A stretch of 64,000 nucleotides of DNA from Siphonodentalium dalli (lineage: Eukaryota > Mollusca > Scaphopoda > Gadilida > Siphonodentaliidae): assembly GCA_032622095.1 (NCBI GenBank), contig CP136069.1:14928450-14992449 (forward strand). Direction: 5' to 3'. Below, in pieces: positions 34,480 through 46,100 of this stretch (position 1 is the stretch's first letter; each line of letters begins with the position of its first letter). The notes beneath the pieces are model-generated. The model was given only the letters and a program-made list of their open reading frames with translations. It was not told the origin of the DNA and did no database searches. The translations under genes and the position numbers were made by a program.

Positions 34480-35333
34480 CTATATCTTTCGGATTCATTA
34501 TTTTTTCAAAGCCAAACAAATTATTAAGTTCAGTTAATGATGATGGGAGGAAACGTCTTCTGAGCGAGCTAATTTCCGGGCACTCAAATAGATAGTGGTA
34601 CTCGTCTCCAATCGGTTTACTGTCGCATAATGTGCAAACTCTTTTATCTATATATGTCTATATTGTGCCACGATCCGGTTTCTATTGGGAGCCAATGGTT
34701 GGAACATCGAAATTTTGACAATGTTTGCGCTGTTCTTTGGTTTAATACTGAGAGGTATTTTTCTCTGCCAAATCTTATCTTAAAAAGCCTATACGTTCTA
34801 CACTTATTCATGTTTTTAATATCATATTTCCATTTTATCTTAAATTGGTTCTCAAATGTGGTCTTGATGTGTTCTTTAAACCAGTGGGGATTGCTACTTT
34901 CTGAAAATTGATTGATCCATATATCTGACAAACCTAATTCCGATAAAAGATGTTCAATATGGCTAATCCATGGGTCATATGGTTGTTGTCCTATTGACTT
35001 ATGCAGGGCGTATTCGTACAGTATCTTGTTAATCTTCATATTAGTATTATTAAAAACGAGATTAGCACAATAGTTTAAAATTCTACATTTAATATCAATC
35101 ACAAGTGGGTATACACCTGTTTCACCATATACCATAACACTTGGTGTGCTTGGTTTCAGCCCTAGGACATATTTTAACAATTTTAGCTGTAGTTTCTCAG
35201 GATCTTCGTGGTGCTGGAAGCCCCATATTTCGCACCCATACAGCAGAATCGGTTTTACAGTTTTTGCAAATAATTCAGTTTGCAGATCCGGGGGAATATT
35301 CATCTTTCGCGCTTTATTTAGCAGGCCAAACAT
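34480..35333 (-). pseudogene. LINE B reverse transcriptase C-terminal region
   Basis: The minus strand holds 'ILLYGCEIWGF', 'VYGETGVYPL' and 'CRTYRLFKIRFG', typical of the thumb and connection of one LINE group. After a frameshift near 34,660 comes a Cys/His motif, 'CTLCDSKPIGDEYHYLFEC'. Another shift near 35,350-35,380 separates it from the RT palm. Bases 34,263-34,480 are its 3' UTR. Confidence 0.85.
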
Positions 35334-35350
35334 AGCTCTGTTTGCTTTGT

Positions 35351-36318
35351 TTAAGAATTGCTTAATCGTTTTAGAATAAGAACTGGATATGTTATTCCAA
35401 GGTACGTGAAATGAGAAACAATTTCCAAAGGTTGTCCGTTAAACATGATACGAGATTTTGCAATCCTTTTGCCACCGAAAACCATCAGTTTTGTTTTATT
35501 GACATTAACCTGAAGTTTCCAAAAGGAGCAGTATTCAGAAAAGGTTGTCATTGCCACACTCATGTCTTTTGCAGTTTCAGCGAAAATGACGGTATCGTCA
35601 GCATACAACAAGATTATTAATTTCAAATAGACACCTAGCTCCTTCTGCACGTCGTTCTCTATTAATTGCATATTAGGAACATTGTTACTGATCAGATAAT
35701 CTTCCAGATCATTGTTGTACAGAGAAAATAAGAAAGATGAAAGGTTTTCACCCTGTAAAACCCCAATGTGATTTCTATAAGTTTCAGAATAACTACCATC
35801 CATTCTTATTTTAGATTTTACTTCGTTATACATATTTTTTATAAATTTAAAACAGCGGCCGTTTATTCCGACTGTCAGCATTTTTTGCCAGAGCCCTGTT
35901 CTCCAAACTGTGTCAAATGCCTGTTTAAAATCTACGAAAGTGCAAAATAGTGTTTTTCCAGAATCGCGATATATGTTAGTCAAAAGGTGTAACGACATGA
36001 TATGGTCTGTTGTTGAAAATCCTTTTCTAAATCCGGCCTGATTCATGTTTATAAGGTTTGATGATTCTGAGAACTTTGTAAGTCGCGTATTAATCACTTT
36101 GGTGAATAACTTTCGAGACAACTCAGTATTGTAATTGGTCTATAATTTTCTGGTTTACTGTCATCACCTTTGTTTTTATATATTGGAATTACAATGCCGG
36201 TTAGCCAGTCTTCTGGTATTATTCCTGTAAAAAATATTAAATTAAACCATTCAGTATATATCGGTAACATTACATCTATAGTAATTTTGCAGGCAATACG
36301 CACACGCTTGACTACCAA
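35351..36318 (-). pseudogene. LINE B reverse transcriptase palm
   Basis: Two frames joined near 36,100 carry 'PENYRPITILSCLE', 'NQAGFRKGFSTTDHI', 'CTFVDFKQAFDTVWR' (motif A), 'GVLQGENLSSFLF' (a degenerate motif B; PQG is usual) and 'LLYADDTVIFAET' (motif C). The frameshifts show it is dead. The N-terminal part of the RT is displaced by the insertion just upstream (36,300-36,715). Confidence 0.88.
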
Positions 36319-36715
36319 AATATAGCATATCGGGGTTCACGATAAGATGGCTGTTGGTATACAATCGCGACCACGGGAGGCACGTGATGTTCGATTGAAT
36401 ATCAGAATGTTGGGTATCATATAATACCATATCCCATAATATGTCAAATATAGCGAAATATCGAAATATAAAATAAAACGAAATAGGAAAATACATCGAA
36501 AATCGAAATAGGAAAATACAGCGAAATAGCGATATAGCGAAATAGAACGAAAACTCGAAATAGGAACATTCAGCGAAATAGCGAAATAGGGAGAAATATA
36601 GAACGAAATATATAAATATGAAATTATTTTTATAAACGAAATAACGGAGATATTTGAAAAGGTGTCTTTGACGAAATAACGGACATATTTGGAGAAGTGT
36701 TTTAAAGAGCGTTTT
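36300..36715. repeat. AT-rich repeat insertion in LINE B
   Basis: Consists largely of 'GCGAAATAG' and 'CGAAATA' units (about 36,434-36,610). Two copies of 'GACGAAATAACGGACATATTT'-like sequence lie near 36,635 and 36,672. It separates LINE RT sequence on either side and leaves the flanking frame accidentally open with a Phe/Tyr-rich run. Origin unknown. Confidence 0.7.
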
Positions 36716-37460
36716 TTGTGGGGGGTTATTATCGTTGGCCTGTCTTATTTTCCGTGAGATATTATTCTTATATTTTGTAACATTTATTTTTAGTGTTTTG
36801 CGATATGTTTTACTTGATTCGCGTAATGCGTGTTTGTTTTCTTCTGACGGTATCTTACAGAAATATTTTCGAGCATTATTATAATGTGCTCTAGCCATCC
36901 TGCACTCAGCGTTAAACCACGGTTTATTTAGCCTAATATTACCGGATTTGGGTCCGGTTCTTCCAAATGTCAATTCGGCTGCTTTACAAAAGGTTTCTTG
37001 GATATTGGTAGCTATAGTATTGTTTTTTTCTTGCGTGAATAAATCTGATCCATTCCTACAATTAATAATGGTTTTCTTTATGGTAGAGATCATGGATTGA
37101 TCAATATTATTACGAAAAGGGATACTTCCGCCCGACTTCCAGAGTCGCGGGGAGATATTCGTATGTTTTGTTTTATTCTTTGTAGTGATTTCTGAATTAC
37201 TTTCACAATTAATCGTTAATTCAACTGCGCTATGTACATCTGACACAAGGGGCGAAAATGGGTGGACATATAAATCACAGCACATTGTCATAAATTCGTG
37301 AGTTGATATGAAATAATCAATTGCGCTTACACCTCTACACGTAGCATTACCGGAGTATTTATCGCGCCCTACGCGCCCATTCAGTATTACCATTTCAGAA
37401 TTGTTACATAGTTCAATGAGCTTTTTACCATATCCATACTGGACAGGACGGAGCGGCCCG
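36716..37460 (-). pseudogene. LINE B endonuclease end and linker, 5'-truncated
   Basis: Contains 'VILNGRVGRD', 'SAIDYFISTHEF' and 'VSDVHSAVEL', the C-terminal half of the endonuclease with His replaced in context (SDVH for the usual SDH). It runs into the hydrophilic linker ('LNKPWFNAECRMARAHYNNA'). The N-terminal half with the catalytic Glu is absent, so the copy is 5'-truncated near 37,440-37,460. Bases 37,461-37,840 hold nothing recognised. Confidence 0.8.
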
Positions 37461-37841
37461 ATGACCATGAATAGACAAGCCATCACATGGTCACAGATCA
37501 TAATCACGTCACGGCCAACCCGGTCACACGACGAACACAATGGTTCATCCATCAAACTGCATCACGACCGGATTCGCATAATTTTTATTCCGGTATGAAC
37601 CACAACTTGTCAGAAGTCGCTTGCAGCCAGCCAGCGACAGTCAGGCTTAGTATAACAGCACGTAGCTTTACTCCAGATGAAGATGGCTAACACTACCACT
37701 AGGTAACAGTTACTCTAGCCCGACGCGACTCAGGGCACCAAGAAAGCACCTTGTATTTGAATTATATTTAAATGTGTGAATTAAATATTTGAACGTTGGA
37801 ACATTTGTTAGTATTAAAAGAACACCCGATATTGTCACACA

Positions 37842-37905
37842 CGTTCGATCTTCCTGGTATACAAAGCGCACGTGTATAATTGATGGGGAAGAATGTATAC
37901 TGCTT
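37842..37905 (+). pseudogene. Decayed duplicate of a lectin-like exon
   Basis: The sequence from CGTTCGATCTTCCTGG through GAAGAATGTATACTGC matches the start of the lectin exon at 38,584 with scattered substitutions and small gaps. It contains in-frame stops and lacks the rest of the exon. It lies about 740 bases upstream in the same orientation, so the exon was probably duplicated in tandem and one copy decayed. Confidence 0.6.
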
Positions 37906-38583
37906 TAGTGTGCAACTGATGAAAATCTTATTGACTTCGTTTCTTTTCCTTATCTGGTGATATCATTTATAAATTATAAATTTTAACTTTTGGGTTTTAT
38001 TTAATTGAGATATTTTGGTGCGTACGTTCGCAATTGTTTTCCAAATGTTGTAAAACCGCCCCGGGCCACTGCTCGCCGCCCTCAATGTATGACAAGTGAG
38101 CAAGGAATCAGGTATCTGCACAAAATTGGGACACTGTTCCATTATTTTTCCCCCTATTTTCATATGCTTTGAAGATTCTCTCTTCTTTGTCTTGTCACTT
38201 CGTAATTAAATGTTATATGACTAATTGGTTTCATGTCATTTTTCTTTCAGCTTATCCTAATGTGACATACCAAAACCTTTCGAGCCGTCAGCCAGTATTT
38301 AAAAACATCCATTACCCTGCAGGGAGCCCCATGCATATATAGAAGCATATAGAAGAGTGTCGTCTGCTCATGTTTGTCTGGGGCTCTGTATTGGTAAAAT
38401 TATAAAAAGATGATAGGTGTGGTTTTCGTCAGCCAGTATCTCATTATGACATTTAACTGTCATACCGGGAGGCTAGGTGTGGTTTTCGCCAACAGTACGT
38501 TATGTGTTACCGTGTAAGACACCAATTGTACCACGTATTGGTTACATGTAAAAGAATAAAACATTCAATTAACTTGTTTACAG

Positions 38584-38931
38584 AATGTTCGACCTTTCTG
38601 GGATACAAAGGGCACGTACTCGATGGAAAAGAATACTGCCTTAAATATCACATGACACTTCTGACAAGGACCCAAGCGGTAGCGGCTTGCCAACGTGAAC
38701 ACGCTTACCTGGTAGAAGTTACAAGCCGCCAAATGCTGGACGACCTCGAAAAACTTCTCATTACATTCGGACACGGCACAGGTAATAGCCATGTTCAGAC
38801 TTATGTAGGTGCACATTTTATAGCGCGTGTTTCCATTACATGTCATTGCCAACCACCTGCATGACTCACATGTCCAGTCCACCTATATACAAACACGAGC
38901 AGCCACCTGCACGACTCACATGACCAGTCCA

Positions 38932-38986
<55 letters not shown>

Positions 38987-41900
38987 GACCAGTCCACCTA
39001 CATACACACACGAGAAACCACCTGCATGACTCACATGACCAGTCCACCTATATACCCACACGATCAGTCCACACGTGTACATACGTGAGTCACGTGACCA
39101 GTCCACCCATATACACACACGACCAAGCCACCTATACACACACGACCATTCAATATATATACACACACGACCAGCCACCTGCATGAATCACATGACCAGT
39201 CCACCTATACATATATATTCGCACATGACCAGTCCACATATATACACACACAGCCACCTGCACACACGACCAATCCACATATACATGTATACATACATAC
39301 ATGAGTAACGTGACCAGTCCACCTATATACACACACCACCAAACAGTTTCTAAAGAACGTGTATGGTATATACGAAACGTGTTGCACAGGCCATAAAAGC
39401 ACGTGACATCATGTTTAGCCATGCCCATCCCTATGGCGATACCATATAATGGTAACTAACACGAGTTGTAATTGTACACCCCTTAAAACCACGTTACATC
39501 ATGTTTAGCCACGCCGATCTCCATGGCGATACCATATAATAACAAGAAGCACGATGAGAATGAAGCTGTTCGGCAGAGTAGTGGATGGGCTGGTGCCAGT
39601 GTTCACGCTGTCGGTAGCCAAATTAGCCAATGGCTAATCTTTTTTCGAATTTGGCTAATAAAAATTTCATTTGGCTAAACTTTTGGCTAAACTTTTTTTT
39701 ACCCCAAATGGAGACTGAAAGCATGGAGTCAGAAAGCTAATTTAATAAAAACGCTCAATAGATCGACATTCAAGACGAAGTTAGGTGACGAATGTATTTC
39801 ATTATTTTCGTACTTATGAAATATCGTTCCGTAACAGCAAAAGGAAAGCTCTAACAATTAGTGTACAGTAAACATATTTTTATTTCCAAATCTAACATAA
39901 ATTTTGGCAAGTGCGTTTTCAATTATGTCATATGAACGATCCAGTCCGAAAATATCGAAAGTGGGAATATATTGCCGACTGTACAAAGGGAAACCCGATC
40001 GCGGACAGTACAAAGGGAAACCCGATCGACAACTCTATCAACCAAGCGATCACACAGTGATATGCAGTCATCTTTAGTTTTCACATGACGAACATTCAAA
40101 GACGCATGGACATTAAACCGACCGCGGTTGAATCATGACAATGTGAAGAAAGCAATATTTTGTAAAGTGTGCATTGACGCTGTTATATAAGCAATTTGTT
40201 CGTAACAGGCTGTTTTAATCTGAAGAAAGATTACGTCACTCTGCATGAAACAGCAAAAGGTTATTATTTTACATTTAATCCACTGTTTAATCCCCTAATC
40301 CCACATTGTCTGTCTGGTCACTCACGGAACTCCCACACAATGCATGTTTATGATGACATTGTATTTATGACGGTCGAGGTTTATGGGCACCAAGTGTAAG
40401 ACAATAGCTTAATCAGCCAAATGTGAATCACGACAGATATGTTGTGGCTATTTGTCGTCAATACCGATACAGTCAAAATAATATGCATGCTTTTATGACA
40501 GATTGTAATTTGATAATGGCGTAACAATATTAAGTTATTAGTTTCCAGATGTCACTTAGATATTTTCGCAAGGATAAATATTTAATAATTTTTAAAAAAA
40601 ATTACGTTTTAGTCATCAATTGTGAACCGACCAGAAAACGATGATTTAATTTGGCCAAAGTTTTGTTTAATTTGGCCAAAAAATATTTGGCTAAAGTTTT
40701 TTTCATTTGGCTAATACAATTTTCATTTGGCTAAACTTTTGGCTAAAGTTTTTTTCGGTCCAGCGTGAACACTGGCTGGTGCCGGCTATTCGATCAAAAG
40801 ACATACTAATACCAAAAAAGAAAGGAAGGACAATAAAGGCGAAAAAGTACCCAGGGTTTATAACATCAAACCCTGTCGAAAAGGAGGAGTGTATTAACTC
40901 TAACTCCATCGAAAGGATACGAGCTAACACGGCACAATTTAGACACTCGTTCTTTGTTCGAGCTATCGAGGAGTGGAACAGCCTGGAGGATAGCACATTC
41001 GAGGAAACAACGGATAAAACAGCATAGTCCTCCCACAGCGCAAATACAGTCGAGATGCTCCGGCGCTGAAACAGATACAGATACAGATACAGATACAGAT
41101 ACAGATACAGATACAGATACAGATACAGATACAGATACACATACAGATACAGATACAGATACAGATACACATACAGATACAGATACAGATACACATACAC
41201 ATACAGATACAGATACAGATACAGATACAGATACACATACAGATACAGATACAGATACAGATACAGAAGACGCGTTATACGTTATAGTTACGTATATACA
41301 CGTATACGTGTGGATGAAATGGCTCTAATGGACATATTGCGAACTACAAGTCCCCGCTCATACGTCTAGAATCAAGGTGTAATTAATTTGGCGAAAGCGT
41401 CACTAATTTAGTGGTTCTATTTTAGTCATTGACTTGTACATATAGTTCACGTTCGACATACAGTTTACTTTGTTTCTCGAATGCGGATACTGCTAACTGA
41501 GTTACATGAAATGGGTAGCGTATACATGAAATGGGTAGTGTATACATGCAATGGGTAGTGTACACGTGAAATGGGTAGTGTATACATGCAATGGGTAGTG
41601 TACACGTGAAATGGGTAGTGTATACATGAAATGGGTAGTGTATAGTAAGCCAAACTAGCAATGAAACAAAGTTCCTTTTGACAAGAACAGTATTCGTTTA
41701 CTATACATGTACATGTTTGAATTGTGTTGGAAAATAAACTAATTTAAACTAGTATGTGCGCTATACACATTAAATTGGCCCACACACTGTAAAATTACTA
41801 TTGGTAGCTTCCACGCAATAACTGTATGTGGAGGCATTTACTCAAAATACATGTGTAAAATAATACACACATACGTGTGGGTGTGTGTAGCACCCAATAA

Positions 41901-42185
41901 CCACACATACATATGTGTGCATATGTGTACTGCACCACACAAGTTTGAACATTTATGTCTTCCATTCCAGATCCATTGTATGTCGACGGACAGGAGACTT
42001 ACAATAATGGGACGTTATACACACACGCCGGCTTGCCTCCTCCATTCCTGGACTGGAATGCATGGGAACCAAACATGGCAATTGGAGCTGGTGCTATCCT
42101 TCTGGTCATACATAACGGTATACATTACCAATTTTTCGATGGCGGCGGCACTAACGGCAGGCCCTGTTTGTGCCAATTGCTCTGA
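38584..42185 (+). CDS. C-type lectin-like gene, two exons recognised
   Basis: Exon 38584-38781 follows TTGTTTACAG and ends CACAG|GTAATA. Exon 41971-42185 follows TCCATTCCAG and ends at TGA. Both intron phases are 1, and joining them keeps the frame. The first exon has the N-terminal half of a C-type lectin fold ('GHVLDGKEYC', 'RTQAVAACQREHAYLVEV'). The second has 'WNAWEPN', with an EPN triplet like the sugar-binding site of mannose-type lectins, and ends 'CLCQ'. The usual WIG and WND motifs are not seen, so a middle exon may be missing or the domain has diverged. Its 5' exons, including any signal peptide, were not found. A LINE fragment, a hAT element and satellites fill the intron. Confidence 0.65.
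38880..39335. repeat. Minisatellite around 'ATGACCAGTCCACCTATATA', with (AT)n
   Basis: Irregular units built from CACATGACCAGTCCACCTAT and ACACACACGA repeat about nine times. An (AT)n tract sits at about 38,934-38,981. It lies in the lectin intron. Bases 39,336-39,544 hold two copies of 'CACGTGACATCATGTTTAGCCA'-like sequence (near 39,402 and 39,490). Confidence 0.8.
39545..41065 (+). pseudogene. LINE C tail fragment, split by a hAT element
   Basis: The plus-strand pieces 39,545-39,596 and 40,783-41,028 join across the hAT insertion to give the end of a LINE reverse transcriptase: 'LFGRVVDGLVPA' then, after a Lys-rich stretch, 'FFVRAIEEWNSLEDS' and a stop at 41,026-41,028. It is orientated opposite to LINE A and LINE B. 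Its short 3' UTR runs straight into an (ACAGAT)n tract, probably its tail. Confidence 0.75.
39597..40774. mobile_element. Non-autonomous hAT element with 8-bp TSD
   Basis: Ends CAGTGTTCACGCTG .. CAGCGTGAACACTG, flanked by perfect GCTGGTGC duplications (39,589-39,596 and 40,775-40,782). CAGTG-type ends and an 8-bp duplication are diagnostic of hAT. Both ends carry many 'TTTGGCTAAA' subterminal repeats in inverted orientation, likely transposase sites. No transposase is encoded in its 1,178 bp. Confidence 0.9.
41066..41268 (+). repeat. (ACAGAT)n microsatellite with ACACAT variants
   Basis: More than 30 six-base units begin at the 3' end of LINE C. It produces long artificial open frames of Asp-Thr or Tyr-Leu type on both strands. 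Confidence 0.95.
41505..41645. repeat. 20-bp tandem repeat, about 7 copies
   Basis: The unit ATGAAATGGGTAGTGTATAC alternates with ATGCAATGGGTAGTGTACAC. It lies in the lectin intron. Confidence 0.9.
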
Positions 42186-42754
42186 ATGTATGAGATGGAT
42201 TACACATGTGTACCGCGCATGAAACAAGCCATGTGCTCGACAAAATCGGTGATATGACTCCAAAGAGGAACATAATATATTTAAATCCAAATCATACCGG
42301 AGAGGTGACGAAAAACAAAAAGAGAAATCCACAAAATATCGTATAGCAAATATTGCGTTTTCGACAATATATTGAACATGAATACATATGCCATTGAACT
42401 TTATTTGTAATCTCAACCGTTGTTTGAACTTGTGTTCAGTTTTGTTCGGCTTTTGTGAGGCTCGGTCATTTTGTTGTTGACAGTTAAATTGACAAGTTTA
42501 TATAATTGATTATTTGATTCATTTAAATGATTGAGAAAGACTGTTCTGTATATCGCAACTCTAGATTTCATTCAAATTGTTGGAAATCAACTTTATTATC
42601 ATTATCATTGTATTCGCAGCATTTCAGCTGTGACCTATGTGGCCACATTTTGTGTGAATATGTTCTGATTTATAATTTGTTATTTATGTTGTTGTATATA
42701 TTGTGGGGTCTTATTTATATATGTGACATGCTACATATGGACTGTATTTATAGT

Positions 42755-42838
42755 GGGGTAATATTGGCGCCAAACATGGGGCTCGAACTCACAACCCCGA
42801 TAGTAGGTGTCTCGTACCACTCGTACCAAACCACATAT
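42755..42838 (-). repeat. tRNA-derived SINE-like fragment
   Basis: On the minus strand a sequence starting near 'TGGTACGAGTGGTA' (A-box-like) is followed some 30 bases later by 'GTGAGTTCGAGCC' (B-box-like). It is bounded by GGGGT..ACCCC, as in a degenerate tRNA promoter. It has no acceptor stem that would make it a functional tRNA. Confidence 0.4.
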
Positions 42839-42898
42839 ACATTAATTTCCTTTAACTAAGGAGCATTCAGCTTTTTACAGAGAATTACATTCTCAATC

Positions 42899-43025
42899 GT
42901 TAGACTCTGATGCCCAGCGGATACGGAGCATCTGGATTATAGTGTTAGACTCTGATGCCCATCGGATACGGAACATCTGAATTATAGTGTTAGACTCTGA
43001 TCCCCAGCGGATACGGAACATCTGG
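42899..43025. repeat. 52-bp tandem repeat, 2.5 copies
   Basis: The unit GTTAGACTCTGATGCCCAGC .. GGAACATCTGAATTATAGT is repeated with one or two changes per copy. Bases 43,026-43,532 hold no recognised gene. Confidence 0.9.
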
Positions 43026-43532
43026 CTAATAATTCTAAAAAGAATAATGGCGAGAAATCGGCAAACTAAGGGCCATAACTCATGTAAGAAACATGGGATG
43101 AAACTGGTTTTCGAACTCGTCAAAGATATTGTGGCAACCAACTCATAAACACAAACTTATTGAAATCAGTTAATATTAGCTTTGTTTAAGTTATTGCGCT
43201 CACGACCGGATCGGACGGACGCATGGACGGACGCACGGGTGGTGCTGATTTATATAGTCCCCCGAACTTTTTCTGGGGACAATTAAGGCATCATTGTCAG
43301 AACACGCGAGATGTCCGCCAATAATCTACTACTTCAGTTTCCAACATACATCTGGGACTCCGGAATGTCAGTAATCCCACTCTTCGTAATTTAGGGAAAT
43401 TTTAAGTGGCTTTGAGAAATCTAATTCAAGATAATAGCTAATGAATTTAGGTATGAGTCCTGGTTCTTTGTATACCTCCTTAATCAAATTTCATGAGACA
43501 TCATGCATCATGTTCGTAATTTAGGGAAATAT

Positions 43533-43975
43533 TAAAGGTACTCAGTCCGATTCGATTGTCCTCATATCATCAGATTCCAACAACAACACAACATTTTTTA
43601 AATGCTGCTTCAGTTATCAGAATTGAGTAATTGCCCAAAATAATGCTAACCACAGTCAGCTATAGTATATAATTGCCCAAAACCAGTTATTTGTCAACAT
43701 TGTATTCAATGAAATTTTGCCGGTTTGTCAAATATCTGACACAGAAAAGGCACTTGATTTTAGAGTTATCCATCTTCATCCGCAATTTGGTCAACTAAGT
43801 CTTCTTGTCAACTGTTTACTTGGCCACTTAAAATTAAAATAATAGATTCCAAACGTCGATATCTGATCACTCTGAGCTTTGATGTGTGGGTTCGTCGATT
43901 CGAATCAAATATGTTTTACCACCGAAGCAAAGAAAATAGTAATGTCCGAGCGTTAATTCGGATTGGGTACCTCTA
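43533..43975. mobile_element. MITE-like element, copy 2 (TTAAAGGTAC ends)
   Basis: Related to 30,793-31,271: starts ATTAAAGGTACTCAGTCCG, shares 'CATCAGATTCCAACAACAAC' and 'TCGAATCAAATA', and ends 'CGGATTGGGTACCTCTAA'. More diverged at its right end. Bases 43,976-45,086 hold no gene; 'GTACATTATATGGTTTCAAA' with its flank is duplicated near 44,432 and 44,531. Confidence 0.65.
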
Positions 43976-45090
43976 AGTGGCTTTGAGAAATCTATTTCAC
44001 GATAATCGCCACTGAACTTAGGTATGAATGAGTCATGGATCATTGTGTGTTGTCAATTTGGATATAGTATTTATAAAAATAACTACATTGAACAAGATTA
44101 CTCTCCATTTATATTTGATCACCCTACCGTGGGGTTTCACATCACGGTGTTTTTTTTGTATTCATTGACAAGTTTCAGCTTGAAGATGACTCAGTTGAAT
44201 TTCAGAATGAAATCCCAGATCCATGTGTCAAGCGTTGATAAACATTCTCCTTGTAACATGCAGAAACATAATTATGATATTCCAGTTGTTAAAAGAAATG
44301 TCTTTATATCACCAGATATTACGGAAATAATGCTTACTCGACATGTTCCGTCATTATAATGTATTTAAAAATGTGAACACATGAATTATTATTTCAATAA
44401 TATAGACTAATTGAATTGAGTCACTTGCGTACATTATATGGTTTCAAAACAATTTTCTTTTTCTTTCTAACTTCATCAATCAGCAAGTGACTGAGTGGGG
44501 CGGATCCATTGCTGGATTATATTTACATGTACATTATATGGTTTCAAAACAATTTTCTTTTCCTTTCTAATTTCATCAATAGCACATTTCAGCTTTCAAT
44601 TGAATACAATAATCTGTGGGTGAATGAAATGGTAAGAAAAAAATAAAAATTGAGTGCATTTCAGATGTTATTGGATGCAGTTATTAGTACATTTCAGGTG
44701 TTTTTGGATGCATTTATGTTGGTGTCTCACTCAAACAGCAGCCGTGGGATGTAGCAGTGATATAAATATAATAATGTGCAAGTTTCTAATATAATGTAAT
44801 AAGAACCCTGATTCCTAAACCCAACAATGGACCCGCCCACTCACAATGGACCCGCCCACTCTACAATTTGAGAAAACATAGTTTTATTCCAGTTTGTTTA
44901 TATATTCCTGTTGAGTAATAAAACAGCTTGTATATGCTTTACTGGAATTTCACTTATAATTGTATGGCCATGTTATAAAAAAACAATCACATAATATCAA
45001 TTGGATATTTCACTGCCACATTATGACACAACGATCATAGATAGCTCTGACAATGAACATAACATGAGCTTCGCTAGGGTTTGGTATTAA

Positions 45091-45482
45091 CCCTTTACCC
45101 AAACAGAAGGGCCCTGTGCCAATGTATTCTCTTATATATGTGAGTCGACCATAGGTCACCTCGCATATATAAGAGAATGCATTGGCTTAACAAATTAAAA
45201 ATTATAAAATTGTTAAAGAATGTAAGAAAAAATGGTAAAAAGTGTTAAAAAGAGATTTTTTTAGGCCAATGCATTCTCTTATATATGCGAGGCGACCTAT
45301 GGTCGACTCGCATATATAAGAGAATGCATTGGCACAGGGCATAACTGTAACCATCACAATGTGGTCAATGAGCCGGTTCCAATGATATCCATATGTGTAT
45401 GGTTCTATTGAGACAGACCGAAGATATTTTAGGCTGTTGAAGCTTTATTTGGCCGGTTTTGGCCGGTTTGTTGGGTAAAGGG
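45091..45482. mobile_element. piggyBac-type MITE with twin hairpins, copy 1
   Basis: TTAA duplications (45,087-45,090, 45,483-45,486) flank inverted ends CCCTTTACCC..GGGTAAAGGG, the pattern of piggyBac-family MITEs. Inside are two palindromes of about 68 bp (45,118-45,186 and 45,264-45,333), each GCCAATGxATTCTCTTATAT .. ending ATTGGC. The second is the reverse complement of the first, so the cassette forms a larger palindrome around an A/T-rich spacer. It abuts the Polinton integrase tail. Confidence 0.88.
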
Positions 45483-45540
45483 TTAAACACAATAAACGTT
45501 CGTTCTTTAATCTATTTATACGAACCAAGTCAACAAAACA

Positions 45541-45848
45541 AAACATTTGAAAAGGGTTATTTACCAAACTGGACTAATGAAATATTCAAAATTGATATAA
45601 TTTGTGAAACTAACCCAATAACATACAAAGCTTCTTAACTTGATGGTGAAGAGATTGTTGGATCATTTTACAAACATGAGATCCAACCTATAAAAGACAG
45701 TAGGGTGTATGAAATAGAATCAGTTTTCGACAGAAGAACGAGGAGAGTAGGACGAAAAACAATCAATGAAATTAAAAAAGTTCATTGGCTTGGATACCCG
45801 AAAAAGTTTGATAGTTGGATTCCAGCTTCAAACGTACTATACAACTGA
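45541..45848 (+). pseudogene. Polinton integrase C-terminal part with chromodomain
   Basis: Reads 'FEKGYLPNWTNEIFKI', an in-frame TAA at 45,636-45,638, then 'LDGEEIVGSFYKHEIQPI', as in the C-terminus of Maverick/Polinton integrases. A chromodomain-like segment follows ('YEIESVF', 'VHWLGYPKKFDSWIP'). The catalytic core upstream is missing. This is the 5'-most Polinton piece seen. Confidence 0.8.
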
Positions 45849-46100
45849 GGAATCATGTCTCAAACCCATTCAGATTCGATTAATCTGGAGAAACCATGAC
45901 ACTTTCAGTTCTGTGGTGAAAAAGTTGCTAAGAACCAAGTCACCTACTTCACGCAGATAATTATTATTTATACCATAATAATTACATCTATTGTATACAT
46001 CAGTCTCCATGGTACAATTGTGGCTTGTTCTTTTGAGTTGATCTCTATGATACATTCTACCATCACCTGGACTGATGCTATTGAAAAATACTGAGAAAAA

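Noticed and set aside
40703-41328. Long open frames on both strands over 40,703-41,328
   Set aside because: They translate an (ACAGAT)n microsatellite into Tyr-Leu, Cys-Ile or Asp-Thr repeats, so they are artefacts; only the LINE C tail at 40,783-41,028 is real coding sequence.
42755-42838. Functional tRNA gene
   Set aside because: Only A- and B-box-like strings are present; no acceptor stem or cloverleaf can be drawn.
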